A DNA stretch of 64,000 nt from Pseudomonadota bacterium (GCA_030145845.1 JAIXHJ010000010.1:82073-146072), one strand, 5' to 3'. Shown: positions 1 through 10,021, numbered from the stretch's first letter. The notes: generated by a model not told the origin, from the letters alone. Translations and numbers: made by a program.

Positions 1-2
1 AG

Positions 3-1538
3 GGCCAGAAAACCAGCGCCGAGACCGTGGATCTGGTGATTACCAATGCCGTCGTACTCGATCACTGGGGTGTGGTCAAAGCCGATGTCGGAATTAAAGA
101 CGGCCGTATTTTCGCCATCGGTAAAGCCGGTAACCCGGATATTCAGGACAACATCGATATTATTATCGGACCCGGTACCGAAGTGATTGCCGGTGAAGGT
201 TCCATTCTGACCGCCGGCGGGATCGACGCCCACATTCACTTTATCTGCCCGCAGCAGGTGGAAGAAGCGCTGATGAGCGGTGTGACCACCATGATCGGTG
301 GTGGTACCGGTCCGGCGACCGGCACCAATGCCACAACCTGTACGTCGGGCCCCTGGTACATTGAAAAAATGCTGCAGGGTACAGACGACCTGCCGATGAA
401 CTTTGGTTTTCTGGGTAAAGGCAATGCCTCGCTGCCGGCCGCACTGGAAGAACAGCTGGAAGCCGGTGCCTGTGGTCTGAAACTGCACGAAGACTGGGGC
501 ACCACACCGGCCTCGATCGACTGCTGTTTAAGCGTGGCCGAAAAATACGATGTGCAGGTCGCGATTCATACCGATACCCTGAACGAATCCGGTTTTGTTG
601 ACGACACCATCGGTGCTTTCAAAGACCGCGTGATTCACACCTACCACACCGAAGGTGCCGGTGGTGGCCACGCACCGGATATTATCCGCGCCTGCGCCTA
701 CCCCAATGTGCTGCCCTCATCCACCAACCCGACACGGCCATACACTGCCAATACCGTGGATGAGCATCTGGATATGCTGATGGTCTGTCACCACCTCGAC
801 AGCTCCATTCCGGAAGACGTGGCGTTTGCCGACTCCCGTATCCGTAAGGAAACCATCGCTGCCGAAGACATTTTCCACGACCGTGGTGCCTTCAGCATGA
901 TTTCTTCCGATTCCCAGGCCATGGGCCGTGTCGGTGAAGTGGTGACCCGTACCTGGCAGACCGCGCATAAAATGAAAACTCAGTTCGGCTTCCTGAAAGA
1001 AGACGAATCACTCGGTGCCGATAACTTCCGTGCCCGCCGCTACATCGCCAAATACACCATCAACCCGGCCATTGCGCATGGCATTTCACACGAAGTGGGA
1101 TCCATCGAAAAAGGCAAGCTGGCAGATCTGGTGCTGTGGAAACCGGCCTTTTTCGCCGCCAAACCGAGCATGATTATCAAAGGCGGTATGATTGCAGCGG
1201 CTCCGATGGGTGATCCGAATGCCTCCATCCCGACACCACAGCCGGTACATTACCGTCTGATGTTCGGCGCCATGGGCCGCGCGGTGAATGCCACCTGTCT
1301 GACCTTTGTGTCGGAAGCGGCCATGAACAATAACGTGAAAGAAAAATATGGCCTGCAACGCAATCTGGCTGCCTGTAAAAACACGCGTAATATCCGTAAG
1401 TCCGATATGGTACTGAACGACTGGATGCCGGTGGTCACGGTGGATCCGCAGACCTATGAAGTGCGCGCCGACGGTGAACTGCTGACCTGCGAGCCGGCCA
1501 CCGAGCTGCCGCTGGCACAACTGTATAACCTCTTTTAA
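3..1538 (+). CDS. ureC: Urease subunit alpha, 5' end cut by the window edge
   Basis: Catalytic nickel subunit of urease, which hydrolyses urea to ammonia and carbamate in the cytoplasm. The frame is open to base 3, so the GTG at 27 is not the start; about 55 residues are missing compared with the usual length near 567. Active-site elements are present in order: DAHIHF (first two nickel ligands, 231-239), GLKLHEDWG with the lysine that is carbamylated (codon 481-483), [15 protein letters not shown] (further nickel-ligand histidines, about 636-680), CHHLD (flap histidine, about 787) and SSDSQAMGR with the nickel-binding Asp (about 905). It is the first gene of a ureC-E-F-G-hupE order; ureD, ureA and ureB must lie upstream, outside the window. 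It looks intact otherwise. Confidence 0.97.
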   Translation, partial: GQKTSAETVDLVITNAVVLDHWGVVKADVGIKDGRIFAIGKAGNPDIQDNIDIIIGPGTEVIAGEGSILTAGGIDAHIHFICPQQVEEALMSGVTTMIGGGTGPATGTNATTCTSGPWYIEKMLQGTDDLPMNFGFLGKGNASLPAALEEQLEAGACGLKLHEDWGTTPASIDCCLSVAEKYDVQVAIHTDTLNESGFVDDTIGAFKDRVIHTYHTEGAGGGHAPDIIRACAYPNVLPSSTNPTRPYTANTVDEHLDMLMVCHHLDSSIPEDVAFADSRIRKETIAAEDIFHDRGAFSMISSDSQAMGRVGEVVTRTWQTAHKMKTQFGFLKEDESLGADNFRARRYIAKYTINPAIAHGISHEVGSIEKGKLADLVLWKPAFFAAKPSMIIKGGMIAAAPMGDPNASIPTPQPVHYRLMFGAMGRAVNATCLTFVSEAAMNNNVKEKYGLQRNLAACKNTRNIRKSDMVLNDWMPVVTVDPQTYEVRADGELLTCEPATELPLAQLYNLF

Positions 1539-1548
1539 GGATATCCTG

Positions 1549-2079
1549 ATGCTTGAAATTTATGAGCGACTGGGAACCCACTGCCACGAACCTGTGTATG
1601 CCACCGTGGTAGTCGATTACGAAAAACGCGACCGTGGCCGCCTGCGCCTGACCAGTACCGATGGCGAAGAAGTCCGCCTGTTTCTGGAACGCGGTAAGCC
1701 ACTGATCGTCGGTGAATACTTAAAAGCCAGCGACGGTAAAATCGTGCAGGTTCAGGGCGCGGTTGAAGACGTTGCCCACGCCAGCTGCGATGACTGGATT
1801 ACCTTTGCCAAAGCCTGTTACCACCTCGGCAACCGCCACGTTAAAGTGGAAGTTGGCGAGCGCTGGCTGCGCATCAAACCGGATCATGTACTGGAAGATA
1901 TGCTGCACCAGCTGGGCCTGATGGTCAGTCACGAACAGGAAGTGTTTGTGCCGGAGTCCGGTGCCTATGCCGGTGGTCACCATCATCACCATGACGACGA
2001 CCATCATCACGGCCATGCACACGATCACGACCATTCCCATGGCCACAGTCATCCGCACGGACACGGGCATGACCACTGA
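1549..2079 (+). CDS. ureE: Urease accessory protein UreE, nickel metallochaperone
   Basis: Delivers nickel to the UreD-UreF-UreG/apo-urease complex. The 176-residue protein has the usual UreE core (N-terminal peptide-binding domain to about residue 70, then the metal-binding domain with ACYHLGNRH near residues 89-97). It ends in a strongly His/Asp-rich tail (about residues 143-176, bases 1975-2076) of repeated HH, HGH and DHDH. Such tails store nickel in Klebsiella-type UreE. The gene starts 10 bases after ureC and its end overlaps ureF by 11 bases, so translation is probably coupled. Confidence 0.95.
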   Translation: MLEIYERLGTHCHEPVYATVVVDYEKRDRGRLRLTSTDGEEVRLFLERGKPLIVGEYLKASDGKIVQVQGAVEDVAHASCDDWITFAKACYHLGNRHVKVEVGERWLRIKPDHVLEDMLHQLGLMVSHEQEVFVPESGAYAGGHHHHHDDDHHHGHAHDHDHSHGHSHPHGHGHDH

Positions 2080-2773
2080 CGTGCTCAGTCAGTCTGCCCT
2101 GACCACGCCGGGTCTGCTGCGTCTGTTGCAGCTGTCCAGCGTGAGTCTGCCGGTAGGCGGCTTTGCCTTTTCTCAGGGGCTGGAATACGCCGTGGAAAAA
2201 GGCTGGGTCAGCAATATGGCGCAGACCCGCCACTGGATTGCCACCCAGCTGCATGAAACCCAGGCACTGATTGATCTGCCGGTACTGAACGGTGCCATGC
2301 AGGCCGTGGCCGCCACTGACGAAGCCCGCTGGGGTGAATGGAACGATCTGATTCTCGCCAGCCGCGAAACCCGCGAACTGCGCTTAACCGACACCGCCAT
2401 GGGTGAAGCCCTGGTCCGGTTGCTGAAAAATCTTGACGTCAGCCTGCCGGCCTATGCCCGTGAGGCACAGGGTGACGTCAGTTTTGTCGCCATGTACGCC
2501 TGGCCGGCGGTGCAGTGGCAGATTCCGTATGCATCGGCGGCCAGTGGCTTAACCTGGGCCTGGCTGGAAAATCAGGTGGCTGCGGCGACCAAGCTGGTGC
2601 CACTGGGACAGACCCAGGCGCAGCAGTTATTAAGCGATTTACAGACCCTGATTCCTGCCACCATCGCCACGTCAGAAACGGTGGCAGAAGCAGAAATCGG
2701 CGGTTCATTACCGGCACTGGCGATTGCCAGCGCGAAGCATGAAACACAATATACCCGTCTGTTCAGGTCTTAG
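2069..2773 (+). CDS. ureF: Urease accessory protein UreF
   Basis: All-helical urease maturation factor that couples UreG GTPase activity to nickel insertion. The likely start is ATG 2069 inside the end of ureE (product MTTDVLSQ...), giving 234 residues; GTG 2081 is an in-frame alternative. A longer open frame to 1946 only reads the His-tail coding region of ureE in another frame. Typical UreF features are the N-terminal LLQLSSVSLPVGGFAFSQG segment and the C-terminal SAKHETQYTRLFRS ending. A gap of 75 bases separates it from ureG. Confidence 0.94.
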   Translation: MTTDVLSQSALTTPGLLRLLQLSSVSLPVGGFAFSQGLEYAVEKGWVSNMAQTRHWIATQLHETQALIDLPVLNGAMQAVAATDEARWGEWNDLILASRETRELRLTDTAMGEALVRLLKNLDVSLPAYAREAQGDVSFVAMYAWPAVQWQIPYASAASGLTWAWLENQVAAATKLVPLGQTQAQQLLSDLQTLIPATIATSETVAEAEIGGSLPALAIASAKHETQYTRLFRS

Positions 2774-2848
2774 AGCGGAACTCATCACTGCTCTGCAAAG
2801 ACACGGTATGAAAGTTAAGAAAAGAATTCAGAATTGCTGGAGAAGACA

Positions 2849-3490
2849 ATGAAAAAACAAACTCTGCGCGTCGGTGTCGGCGGCCCGGTTGGTTCCGGTA
2901 AAACTGCGCTGCTGCGTTCACTCTGCTCCGCCCTGCGCGAGCATTACAATATTGCCGTGGTTACCAACGATATTTACACCAAAGAAGATGCCGAATTCCT
3001 GACCCGTAACGAAGCCCTGCCGGCCGACCGTATTATGGGCGTTGAAACCGGCGGCTGCCCGCACACGGCAATCCGCGAAGATGCCTCCATGAATCTGGCA
3101 GCCATTGACCAGCTGATGCAGCGTCACGGTGATCTCGACGTGGTATTTGTGGAAAGTGGCGGCGATAACCTGAGTGCCACCTTCAGCCCGGAACTTTCTG
3201 ACCTGACCATCTATGTGATCGACGTGTCTGCCGGCGATAAAATTCCGCGTAAAGGTGGCCCCGGTATTACCCGCTCTGACCTGCTGGTCATCAACAAGAC
3301 CGACCTCGCGCCACTGGTCGGTGCCGACCTGGATGTCATGGATCGTGACGCGAAGAAAATGCGCGGCGAACGTCCGTTTGTGTTTTCCAACCTGAAAAAA
3401 GCCGAAGGTCTGGATGACATTATTCAGTTTATTGTCTCGGAAGGGATGCTGGAGACGAAAGTCATCCCTCCGGCCAAAGCCGTCGTCTGA
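2849..3490 (+). CDS. ureG: Urease accessory GTPase UreG
   Basis: SIMIBI-class GTPase that transfers nickel from UreE to urease. I chose ATG 2849 ([10 protein letters not shown]) because GGAG lies just upstream at 2839-2842; a TTG at 2834 would put that element inside the gene. The product is 213 residues. Visible motifs: P-loop GGPVGSGKT (about residues 10-18), the CPH nickel-binding motif in [11 protein letters not shown], the [15 protein letters not shown] switch region and the NKTDLAP guanine-specificity motif. Gene order and spacing place it in the urease operon. Confidence 0.96.
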   Translation: MKKQTLRVGVGGPVGSGKTALLRSLCSALREHYNIAVVTNDIYTKEDAEFLTRNEALPADRIMGVETGGCPHTAIREDASMNLAAIDQLMQRHGDLDVVFVESGGDNLSATFSPELSDLTIYVIDVSAGDKIPRKGGPGITRSDLLVINKTDLAPLVGADLDVMDRDAKKMRGERPFVFSNLKKAEGLDDIIQFIVSEGMLETKVIPPAKAVV

Positions 3491-3633
3491 GCTGAGCGAT
3501 GGCGTTTACTGCGGCAGGGTTAACCACGCTCAGACAGAGGCGATACAACGTCCGCCGCAGGAATTTAACAACGCCTGATTCTGCTTTAAGCATCAGGCAC
3601 CTGGTTTTAAAAATCCTCCCAAAGGAGAACACG

Positions 3634-4215
3634 ATGAAAAAAGCACTCTTCACCGCCGCCGCCCTGCTGCTGCCGGCTGCTGCCATGGCGCACACCGGAC
3701 ACGAAACCAGTGGTTTTTCCGCCGGTATCGCCCATCCGTTTACCGGTCTGGATCACCTGCTGGCCATGCTGGCGGTTGGTCTGTGGTCAGCACGCCAGAC
3801 TGGCGCTGCCCGCTGGGCAACGCCGGTGGCCTTCCTGCTGATGATGGCCGTTGGTTCATTCGCCGGCGTCAGCAGCCTGGACATTCCGTTTGCAGAACTG
3901 GCCATCATGGCGTCTGTGGTTGTCTTCGGCGCACTGGTTGCCTTTAACCTGAAACTGAAAATGAAAAACAGCGCGCTGGCCGGTGCCGCCGTGGCCGGCA
4001 TATTTGCCTTCTTCCACGGCTTTGCCCACGGTGCAGAAATGCCGCTGATGAGCACCCTGTTCACCTACGGTGCAGGCTTTATGCTGGCCACTGCTGTACT
4101 GCTGGCAGCCGGTTACGCACTGGCGGCCTTTGGCCACAACAAAGCGGCCGATCTCAGCCGCCGGGCCGCTGGTGCCGCCATTGCCCTCACCGGTGTGGCC
4201 ATGGGCGTTGCCTGA
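3634..4215 (+). CDS. hupE: HupE/UreJ family nickel/cobalt permease or accessory protein
   Basis: Small polytopic membrane protein of the HupE/UreJ family, believed to supply nickel to urease or hydrogenase. Start ATG 3634 follows AAAGGAG at 3621-3627. The 193-residue product opens with a signal-like segment (MKKALFTAAALLLPAAAMA), then the family histidine motif AHTGHE...GIAHPFTGLDHLLAM (about residues 20-45), and later FFHGFAHGAE. About six hydrophobic segments follow. It is the last gene of the urease operon and a strong terminator comes next. UreJ would be an equally good name; nickel specificity is inferred from context. Confidence 0.9.
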   Translation: MKKALFTAAALLLPAAAMAHTGHETSGFSAGIAHPFTGLDHLLAMLAVGLWSARQTGAARWATPVAFLLMMAVGSFAGVSSLDIPFAELAIMASVVVFGALVAFNLKLKMKNSALAGAAVAGIFAFFHGFAHGAEMPLMSTLFTYGAGFMLATAVLLAAGYALAAFGHNKAADLSRRAAGAAIALTGVAMGVA

Positions 4216-4236
4216 TAAGCCGTACGTCAGTACCTG

Positions 4237-4264
4237 AAAACGCCGGCCAGTCCGGCGTTTTTTT
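4237..4264 (+). terminator. Rho-independent terminator after the urease operon
   Basis: Perfect stem AAAACGCCGG (4237-4246) with CCGGCGTTTT (4252-4261), five-base loop, followed by more T residues. It lies 22 bases after the hupE stop. Confidence 0.9.
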
Positions 4265-4387
4265 ATTCCATTTTTTACTGACATTTTGTTGACATAAGGC
4301 ACTGTTTTTATACGGCCTGACGGCGGATTATTAAACGCACTAACGCACTTCCGTCCGCCCTCCGTCACCGACGCTAAGGAGATCCGT

Positions 4388-4828
4388 ATGAAAAGCAAAA
4401 CACTATGCCGTTCCGTGCTGTTACCTCTGACAATGGCTCTGCTGATTCCGGAAGCAGCACAGGCTGCCGGCGGCAAAGATGACAGCCAGTCCCTGCAGCA
4501 GCAGAGCCAGCAGACTCTGCAACAGAAAAAACAGCAGGCCACGGAAAAGAAAAATCAGATGAAAGCCCAGCAGCAGAATAAAGCAGCGGGTGCCGGTAAA
4601 AGCCGCAATATGAGCCAGTTCAAAGATTTTGACCGCGATGGTAACGGTAAAATCTCGCGCGAAGAGATGACTGAAATGCGCACTGAGCGGATTCAGGAAC
4701 GTTCCGAGCAGGGCTATCAGATGAAAAATATGGGCAACATGCCGGCGTTTGATTCCATGGATAAGAACAAAGACGGCAGCATTGATGCCGATGAATTTGG
4801 CCAGCATCAGACTGAAATGCGTCAGTAA
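4388..4828 (+). CDS. Secreted EF-hand calcium-binding protein
   Basis: 146-residue exported protein. A signal peptide (residues 1-26, cleavage likely after AQA) precedes a Gln/Lys-rich low-complexity stretch (about 32-66) and two EF-hand loops. Loop 1 at residues 82-93 (DRDGNGKISREE) has Asp/Asp/Asn/Lys/Ser/Glu at the coordinating positions; loop 2 at 125-136 (DKNKDGSIDADE) has Asp/Asn/Asp/Ser/Asp/Glu. Both look able to bind calcium. Start ATG 4388 follows AAGGAGA. It stands alone after the urease terminator. Its function is unknown; it could be a periplasmic calcium buffer or sensor. Confidence 0.85.
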   Translation: MKSKTLCRSVLLPLTMALLIPEAAQAAGGKDDSQSLQQQSQQTLQQKKQQATEKKNQMKAQQQNKAAGAGKSRNMSQFKDFDRDGNGKISREEMTEMRTERIQERSEQGYQMKNMGNMPAFDSMDKNKDGSIDADEFGQHQTEMRQ

Positions 4829-4976
4829 CCACCCGGGCCGGAATGGGCAGCAGCACACTCCGGCCAGCCTCCCTTCCCATTACTGCCACACTGAGTTTCA
4901 CAGCGACCGTCCGTCATTTCCGGTTATGATCCAGCAATTTGCTGCGCTTAGCGTTACACTGAGAAGGAATTCTTTC

Positions 4977-5657
4977 GTGACCCGGTTAATGAATACCAAT
5001 CCTGCTGCCTCCCCGGCCTGTCCCTTACCCCAGACTGTTCACTATGAGCGCCCGGATACCTTCGTCTGCCTGACGGAAATGATTGATGGCCTGCTGACGG
5101 ATCTCAAATACGCTGGTGCTGATAATTTTATCGGCCACCCTCTGCCCGGCTATGAACACAATCAGGCCCTGCTCACCCACCCGGCGGCCCTTGCTCTGCA
5201 GGCAGTACAGAATCAGCTGCGTCCTCTGGGACTGGGGGTGAAAGTTTTTGATGCGTACCGGCCACAGCGTACGGTGAATTTCTTTCTGCAGTGGGCGCAA
5301 GACCTGAGCGATACGCGCATGAAGGATATTTACTACCCTGGTATGGATAAATCCGAGCTGCTGAGCGGTGGCTATCTGAACTCACCGTCGGGTCATTCCC
5401 GCGGCAGCACCGTGGATCTGACCCTGATCCGCCTGTCCGATCACAGTGAACTGGATATGGGCACCCGTTTCGACTTTTTTGGCCCGCAGTCGTGGACGTC
5501 GTTTTCATCCCTGTTACCACTGCAGCGCAGTAACCGCGAATTTCTGCAGAAAATCATGCACAGTCACGGCTTTACCGGCATCCGCGAGGAATGGTGGCAT
5601 TTCACCCTGAACAACGAGCCCTATACAGAAGACTACTTCGACTTTATTCCGTCCTGA
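4977..5657 (+). CDS. D-alanyl-D-alanine dipeptidase, VanX/DdpX family (peptidase M15D)
   Basis: Zinc dipeptidase of the VanX/DdpX type, which cleaves D-Ala-D-Ala; the DdpX-type role is peptidoglycan dipeptide recycling. I chose GTG 4977 because AAGGA at 4964-4968 sits 8 bases upstream; ATG 4989 is 20 bases away. The product is 226 residues. Family motifs: FDAYRPQRTV (substrate-binding Arg), SGHSRGSTVDLTL (zinc His and Asp) and EEWWHF (catalytic Glu and zinc His). No signal peptide is obvious, so a cytoplasmic location is likely. There is no van-type regulatory or ligase gene nearby, so resistance is not implied. Confidence 0.88.
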   Translation: MTRLMNTNPAASPACPLPQTVHYERPDTFVCLTEMIDGLLTDLKYAGADNFIGHPLPGYEHNQALLTHPAALALQAVQNQLRPLGLGVKVFDAYRPQRTVNFFLQWAQDLSDTRMKDIYYPGMDKSELLSGGYLNSPSGHSRGSTVDLTLIRLSDHSELDMGTRFDFFGPQSWTSFSSLLPLQRSNREFLQKIMHSHGFTGIREEWWHFTLNNEPYTEDYFDFIPS

Positions 5658-5782
5658 CCGCAAAAATACCCGCTGCCGGTCTAGGTAAGAGCCGCAAAGC
5701 TTGATCTGAAACAGTCCGATCAGTTGGATCAGCGGCCGTCAGGTTGTATTGTATCGCGCTCTGAAATTGCCTGAGGCCAGAC

Positions 5783-7171
5783 ATGTCTGATATCCGCCCC
5801 CAGTACACGCCGGAACAGGTCCCGGCTGAGCCACTGCTTGATTACAAGCATCTGATTATTCTTGCCGACATCATTCTGTTTGCCGTTCTGAAGAATACCC
5901 TGCCCTTCGATCCTCAGGTTGTGACCGGGCTGAGCATTCTGCTGTTTGTCGCCATCCTGTGGCTGACCGAAGCCATCCACGTCAGTATCACCGCTCTGCT
6001 GGTGCCGATTCTGGCCGTGGTATTCGACGTGTTTGATACCAGCAAAGCGCTGTCAAATTTTGCCAACCCCATTATTTTCCTGTTTATGGGCGGCTTTGCG
6101 CTCGCCTCAGCGCTGCATGCCCAGCAGCTCGACAGCGCCATTGCCAATAAAGTGCTGCAGATTTCCGGCGGCCGGCTGAGTGTCGCCATTCTGCTGTTGT
6201 TTGCCGTCTCTGCCGGACTGTCGATGTGGATCAGTAACACTGCCACCACCGCCATGATGCTGCCACTGGTGCTGGGGATTCTCAGCCAGCTGGACCCGGT
6301 GAAACAGCGTCCAACCTATGTCTTTGCCCTGCTCGGTGTCGCCTACAGCGCCAGCATCGGTGGTATCGCCACCCTGGTCGGCAGTCCGCCGAATGCCATT
6401 GCCGCAGCCCAGACCGGACTCAATTTTGTCGGCTGGATGGAACTCGCAGCCCCGCTGGCCGCCATCCTGTTACCGGTCGCGATTCTGGTGCTTTACTGGA
6501 CGGTAAAACCGGATCTCAGATACCGCTTTGAAACTGACCACACACCACTGCAGTGGACGCCGGCGCGTATCATGACGCTGGTAATTTTTATCTTTACCGC
6601 CCTGTGCTGGATCTTCAGTGGCCCGATCAACAAGATGATCGGTGGTCTGGCAAAAATCGACAGCATTATCGCCATCAACGCCATTATTCTGGTGGCCGTG
6701 TTCGGCGTCGTACGCTGGCGTGATATTGAACGCACCACCGACTGGGGCGTACTACTGCTGTTCGGTGGCGGCCTGTGCCTGAGCGCCGTCCTGAAAGCGA
6801 CCGGCACCAGTGTTTTCCTCGCCAATACCATCGGTGATTTCCTCGACAGTGCCGGCACTCTGGTGGCGCTGGGCGTGGTGGTAACCTTTGTCGTATTCCT
6901 GACCGAATTTGCCAGTAATACTGCCAGCGCAGCACTGCTGGTGCCGGTATTTGCCGCCATTGCCGAGAGTCTGGGCGTCTCCCCGCTGGTGCTGTCGACG
7001 GTGATTGCCGTGTCCGCGTCCTGTGCCTTTATGCTGCCGGTGGCCACGCCACCCAATGCCATTGTCTTCGGCTCCGGGCATATTGAGCAGAGCGATATGA
7101 TGCGCGCTGGTATCCGCCTCAATATCCTCTGTATTGTGCTCATCACCTTCTATGCCTGGCTGTTCTGGTAA
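5783..7171 (+). CDS. SLC13/DASS family sodium:carboxylate symporter
   Basis: 462-residue inner-membrane transporter of the divalent anion:sodium symporter family, which imports di- or tricarboxylates or sulfate with sodium. The two family signature SNT motifs are visible: [12 protein letters not shown] in the first half (near residue 155) and [12 protein letters not shown] in the second (near residue 380), each preceding a hydrophobic helix as expected for the two sodium/substrate loops. About a dozen hydrophobic segments span the protein. The [12 protein letters not shown] segment near the C terminus is also typical. Substrate cannot be decided from sequence. It is a single gene. Confidence 0.88.
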   Translation: MSDIRPQYTPEQVPAEPLLDYKHLIILADIILFAVLKNTLPFDPQVVTGLSILLFVAILWLTEAIHVSITALLVPILAVVFDVFDTSKALSNFANPIIFLFMGGFALASALHAQQLDSAIANKVLQISGGRLSVAILLLFAVSAGLSMWISNTATTAMMLPLVLGILSQLDPVKQRPTYVFALLGVAYSASIGGIATLVGSPPNAIAAAQTGLNFVGWMELAAPLAAILLPVAILVLYWTVKPDLRYRFETDHTPLQWTPARIMTLVIFIFTALCWIFSGPINKMIGGLAKIDSIIAINAIILVAVFGVVRWRDIERTTDWGVLLLFGGGLCLSAVLKATGTSVFLANTIGDFLDSAGTLVALGVVVTFVVFLTEFASNTASAALLVPVFAAIAESLGVSPLVLSTVIAVSASCAFMLPVATPPNAIVFGSGHIEQSDMMRAGIRLNILCIVLITFYAWLFW

Positions 7172-7311
7172 GCCCGGATAATGCCTTCAGCAGGTGCTGC
7201 CGGCTGTGGCAGCACCGTCCTCTGCCGCTCTGTAAAGAAGCGTCGGAAAGCGCTGGTCTGACCACAACGGATGACCTACCATGCGGTCTTCCGGAATAAT
7301 TGAGCGCACCT

Positions 7312-8124
7312 ATGAAAGTCTTACTGACCCTGTTTACCAGCCTGTGCCTGACCATGGGCATTGTTTCCACCGCCGATGCCAAACGTTTCGGCAGTGGGGG
7401 TTTCGGTAAATCCTTCCAGACCACCCCTTACAAAAAGTCCACACCCGCCAGTCCGCAGAAACAGGATCAGGCCAAGCCTGCAGCCGGCCGCGGTATGCTC
7501 GGTGGTCTGATGGGCGGCCTGCTCGCCGGTGGTCTGTTTGCCTGGCTGCTGGGCAGCGGTGCATTCGAGGGCATTCAGTTTATGGACATCCTGCTGATCG
7601 GTCTGGTGTTGTTTGTGATCTTCCGGCTGATGCGCTCCGGTGCCGGTGCGCGCCAGCAACGTGAAGCCTGGGCCGCAGCCGGCAACGCCGCACCACAGCA
7701 GTTTGAAAGCAGCGCGGTGACTGGCGGCAGCGACGGCGGTGTGCCGATGAACCTGCCGGAAGGTTTCGAAGCCGATGCTTTCGTCGACGGCGCCCTGCAG
7801 CATTACCGCGAAGTTCAGCAGGCATGGAACAGCGGTGATCTGTCCACCATTGCCGAATACGTCAGCCCGGAACTCTATACCGCGCTGGCCCGTCAGCGTC
7901 AGGCCATGATGGTGCCGCCGCAGACTGAAATCGTCGACCTGAGCGCGGAAATCGTGCGTGCCGACCGCACCACAGAAGTCGCAGAAATCAGCGTCCTGTT
8001 CCGCGGTCTGGTCCGCGATGAACTGGAAAAATCCGAAGACGGTGTATACGACATCTGGCACCTGCAGCGCGATCTGAGCAAAGACGGTGCGCCCTGGCTG
8101 ATCGTCGGCATTCAGGCCGAATAA
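7312..8124 (+). CDS. Tim44-like domain membrane protein
   Basis: 270-residue protein with a signal peptide (MKVLLTLFTSLCLTMGIVSTADA), a Gly-rich and Lys/Pro/Ser-rich linker, a Gly-rich hydrophobic hairpin (about residues 62-108) and a C-terminal Tim44-like domain (about 145-270; DAFVDGALQHYREVQQAWNS at its start). Start ATG 7312 was preferred to TTG 7300. Bacterial proteins of this layout are common next to unrelated genes; a role in envelope protein handling is proposed by analogy with mitochondrial Tim44, not shown here. A terminator follows. Confidence 0.8.
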   Translation: MKVLLTLFTSLCLTMGIVSTADAKRFGSGGFGKSFQTTPYKKSTPASPQKQDQAKPAAGRGMLGGLMGGLLAGGLFAWLLGSGAFEGIQFMDILLIGLVLFVIFRLMRSGAGARQQREAWAAAGNAAPQQFESSAVTGGSDGGVPMNLPEGFEADAFVDGALQHYREVQQAWNSGDLSTIAEYVSPELYTALARQRQAMMVPPQTEIVDLSAEIVRADRTTEVAEISVLFRGLVRDELEKSEDGVYDIWHLQRDLSKDGAPWLIVGIQAE

Positions 8125-8143
8125 ACACCGGCTCAGCACTCTG

Positions 8144-8174
8144 AATAAGCCCCGCTCTGCGGGGCTTATTTTTT
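8144..8174 (+). terminator. Rho-independent terminator after the Tim44-like gene
   Basis: Twelve-base perfect stem AATAAGCCCCGC (8144-8155) with GCGGGGCTTATT (8159-8170), loop TCT, then TTTT. Confidence 0.92.
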
Positions 8175-8272
8175 GCATTTCTGTTTTCTCTGCCACCTTT
8201 TACCCTGGCCGCAGCAGACATTGGTGGCAAAGACCGACAATGTTGCGGCAACCCTGCCGGAGATAATCAGAA

Positions 8273-8893
8273 ATGAACAACAAAGAGCACTGGGAACAGG
8301 TTTATGAAAACAGAAGCTGGGATTCCGTCAGCTGGTTTCAGGAACACTCCGAACGCTCCCTGAATCTGATCCGCCGTTACGCTCCCGGCCCCGATGCCCA
8401 TATTATGGACATCGGTGGCGGTGCATCGACACTGGTCGATGATCTGTTGCTCAGCGGTTACCGCCATCTGTCGGTGCTGGATATTTCTGCTGCGGCCCTG
8501 CGCGTGGCACAGCAGCGTCTGCAGGACAGAGCCGCCCGGGTCAACTGGCTGGCACAGGACATCACCCGTTTTCATCCGCCACGCCATTCCATTGATATCT
8601 GGCATGACCGTGCCGTATTTCACTTTCTTAATGATGCCGCAGATCGCCACGCCTATGTCAGAACCGTACTGAATGCCGTGAAGCCCGGCGGGCATGTCAT
8701 TATGTCGACCTTTGCCACGGACGGTCCGGAAAAATGCAGCGGTCTGTCTGTATGCCGTTACGACGCCGGTTCCCTGCATCAGGAATTCGGAACCCCGTTC
8801 CGCCTGCTCGGCCACGAACATGAAACCCACCTCACACCCAACGGCAGCCCGCAGCATTTTCTGTATTGTTACTGCCGGGTCAATAATGGCTGA
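8273..8893 (+). CDS. Class I SAM-dependent methyltransferase
   Basis: 206-residue Rossmann-fold methyltransferase. Motif I is HIMDIGGGASTLVDDLL (about residues 43-59), the acidic motif II is LSVLDIS (about 66-72), motif III is WLAQDITRF, and DIWHDRAVFHFL is the motif IV region. The IWHDRAVFHF pattern and short length resemble the group annotated as SAM-dependent methyltransferases similar to thiopurine or tellurite methyltransferases; substrate is unknown. It has its own upstream gap and no operon partner. Confidence 0.82.
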   Translation: MNNKEHWEQVYENRSWDSVSWFQEHSERSLNLIRRYAPGPDAHIMDIGGGASTLVDDLLLSGYRHLSVLDISAAALRVAQQRLQDRAARVNWLAQDITRFHPPRHSIDIWHDRAVFHFLNDAADRHAYVRTVLNAVKPGGHVIMSTFATDGPEKCSGLSVCRYDAGSLHQEFGTPFRLLGHEHETHLTPNGSPQHFLYCYCRVNNG

Positions 8894-9013
8894 CGGTCTG
8901 TGCCAGAACACCGATGCATTTTTTCTGCTGACAGAACACTGACTCCCAATTTTATGCCCCCGCCCCGATGGTGGTAAAATGCCCTCTTTCCTTCCCGTAT
9001 TCCGGATACAATC

Positions 9014-9976
9014 ATGAAATTCGCCATCCTTGGTGCCGGCGGTATCGGCTGTTATTACGCCGCCCGCTTAATCAACGCCGGCCACTCTGTGCTCGCCATT
9101 GCCCGCGGTGAGCACCTGCAGGCCCTGCAACAGAAAGGTCTTTCCCTGACTCACCCGGAGCTGGAATACCAGGCACCTCTGCCGGCCACGGATACCTCCG
9201 GGCTGATGCAGAACCATGACTGCGATGACTTTGATCTGTTGATTATCGCCGCCAAAAGCACCGCCACCCGGGCAATGATGGAAGAGTTACACAGCTGGCT
9301 GAAGCAGGGCAGCACACCGGTGATGTCATTGCAGAACGGCGTGACCAACGAGGCCATTATTGCTGAAACCGTTGGCCGTCAGCGTACCATCGGCGGTCTC
9401 GGCATCCGCATTGGTGCGCATATCACCGCCCCCGGCGTGGTACAGGCCACCGGTGAAGCCCATGTGGATTTCGGCGCCTGGCCGAATGTGCAGGACAATC
9501 CGTCACTGCAACCCTGGCTGCAGCAGTTAGCGGCTCTGCTGCATGACGCACATATCCCCAACACCCTGTGCGATGACGTTGAATACGCCCTGTGGCGCAA
9601 ACTGATTCTGAATAATGGCGTTAACCCGCTGACCGCACTGACATTGATGGATACCCGTGCCGTCACCTCCGATCCGGTGCTGCGCCAGAACGTCTATACC
9701 ATGATGATGGAAGGTGGCCGCGCCGCCCGCGCCGCCGGCGTGAATATCCACGACAGCGACGTGCGTGAAATGTTCGATGTGATCTGCCACTTTGATGCCA
9801 TCAAAACCTCCATGCAGGTCGACCGTGAACACGGCCGCACCATGGAAACCGACGATATCTGCGGCCCCGTTATTGAATACTGCCGCCAGGCCGGCAAACC
9901 GGCACGGGTTACCGAGCTGATCCGCACGCTGTTGCTGCGGGAAGTGGAGCGCGATGCAGCTTCTGCACAACAGTAA
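9014..9976 (+). CDS. 2-dehydropantoate 2-reductase family protein (PanE-like)
   Basis: 320-residue NADPH-dependent reductase of the ketopantoate reductase family. The N-terminal dinucleotide-binding motif is ILGAGGIGCYYAARL (residues 4-18). The C-terminal helical domain contains the ALWRKLILNNGVNPLTAL segment (Lys and Asn of the PanE active site; WRKL...N is the family pattern). PanE reduces 2-dehydropantoate to pantoate for coenzyme A synthesis. Genomes often hold several paralogues, so I give no gene symbol. The gene stands alone and ends in a hairpin. Confidence 0.85.
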   Translation: MKFAILGAGGIGCYYAARLINAGHSVLAIARGEHLQALQQKGLSLTHPELEYQAPLPATDTSGLMQNHDCDDFDLLIIAAKSTATRAMMEELHSWLKQGSTPVMSLQNGVTNEAIIAETVGRQRTIGGLGIRIGAHITAPGVVQATGEAHVDFGAWPNVQDNPSLQPWLQQLAALLHDAHIPNTLCDDVEYALWRKLILNNGVNPLTALTLMDTRAVTSDPVLRQNVYTMMMEGGRAARAAGVNIHDSDVREMFDVICHFDAIKTSMQVDREHGRTMETDDICGPVIEYCRQAGKPARVTELIRTLLLREVERDAASAQQ

Positions 9977-9986
9977 AAAACTGCAG

Positions 9987-10021
9987 AGCCTGCCCACGCT
10001 GTTCAGCCCGGGCAGGCTTTG
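9987..10021 (+). terminator. Probable terminator after the PanE-like gene
   Basis: Nine-base stem AGCCTGCCC (9987-9995) with GGGCAGGCT (10010-10018), 14-base loop, then a short T run. The T tract is weak. Confidence 0.6.

Noticed and set aside
27..1538. GTG 27 as the start of ureC
   Set aside because: The frame is open to the window edge and upstream codons continue the urease alpha sequence, so the gene is simply cut.
1946..2068. Upstream extension of ureF to base 1946
   Set aside because: The added residues are a Thr/Ile/Met-rich readout of the ureE His tail in another frame.
4289..4314. TTGACA and TATACG as a promoter for the EF-hand gene
   Set aside because: The spacer is only 14 bases, too short for a normal sigma-70 promoter.
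4977..5657. Vancomycin-resistance function for the VanX-like dipeptidase
   Set aside because: No vanH, vanA-type ligase or two-component genes are nearby; the family is common as a peptidoglycan recycling enzyme.
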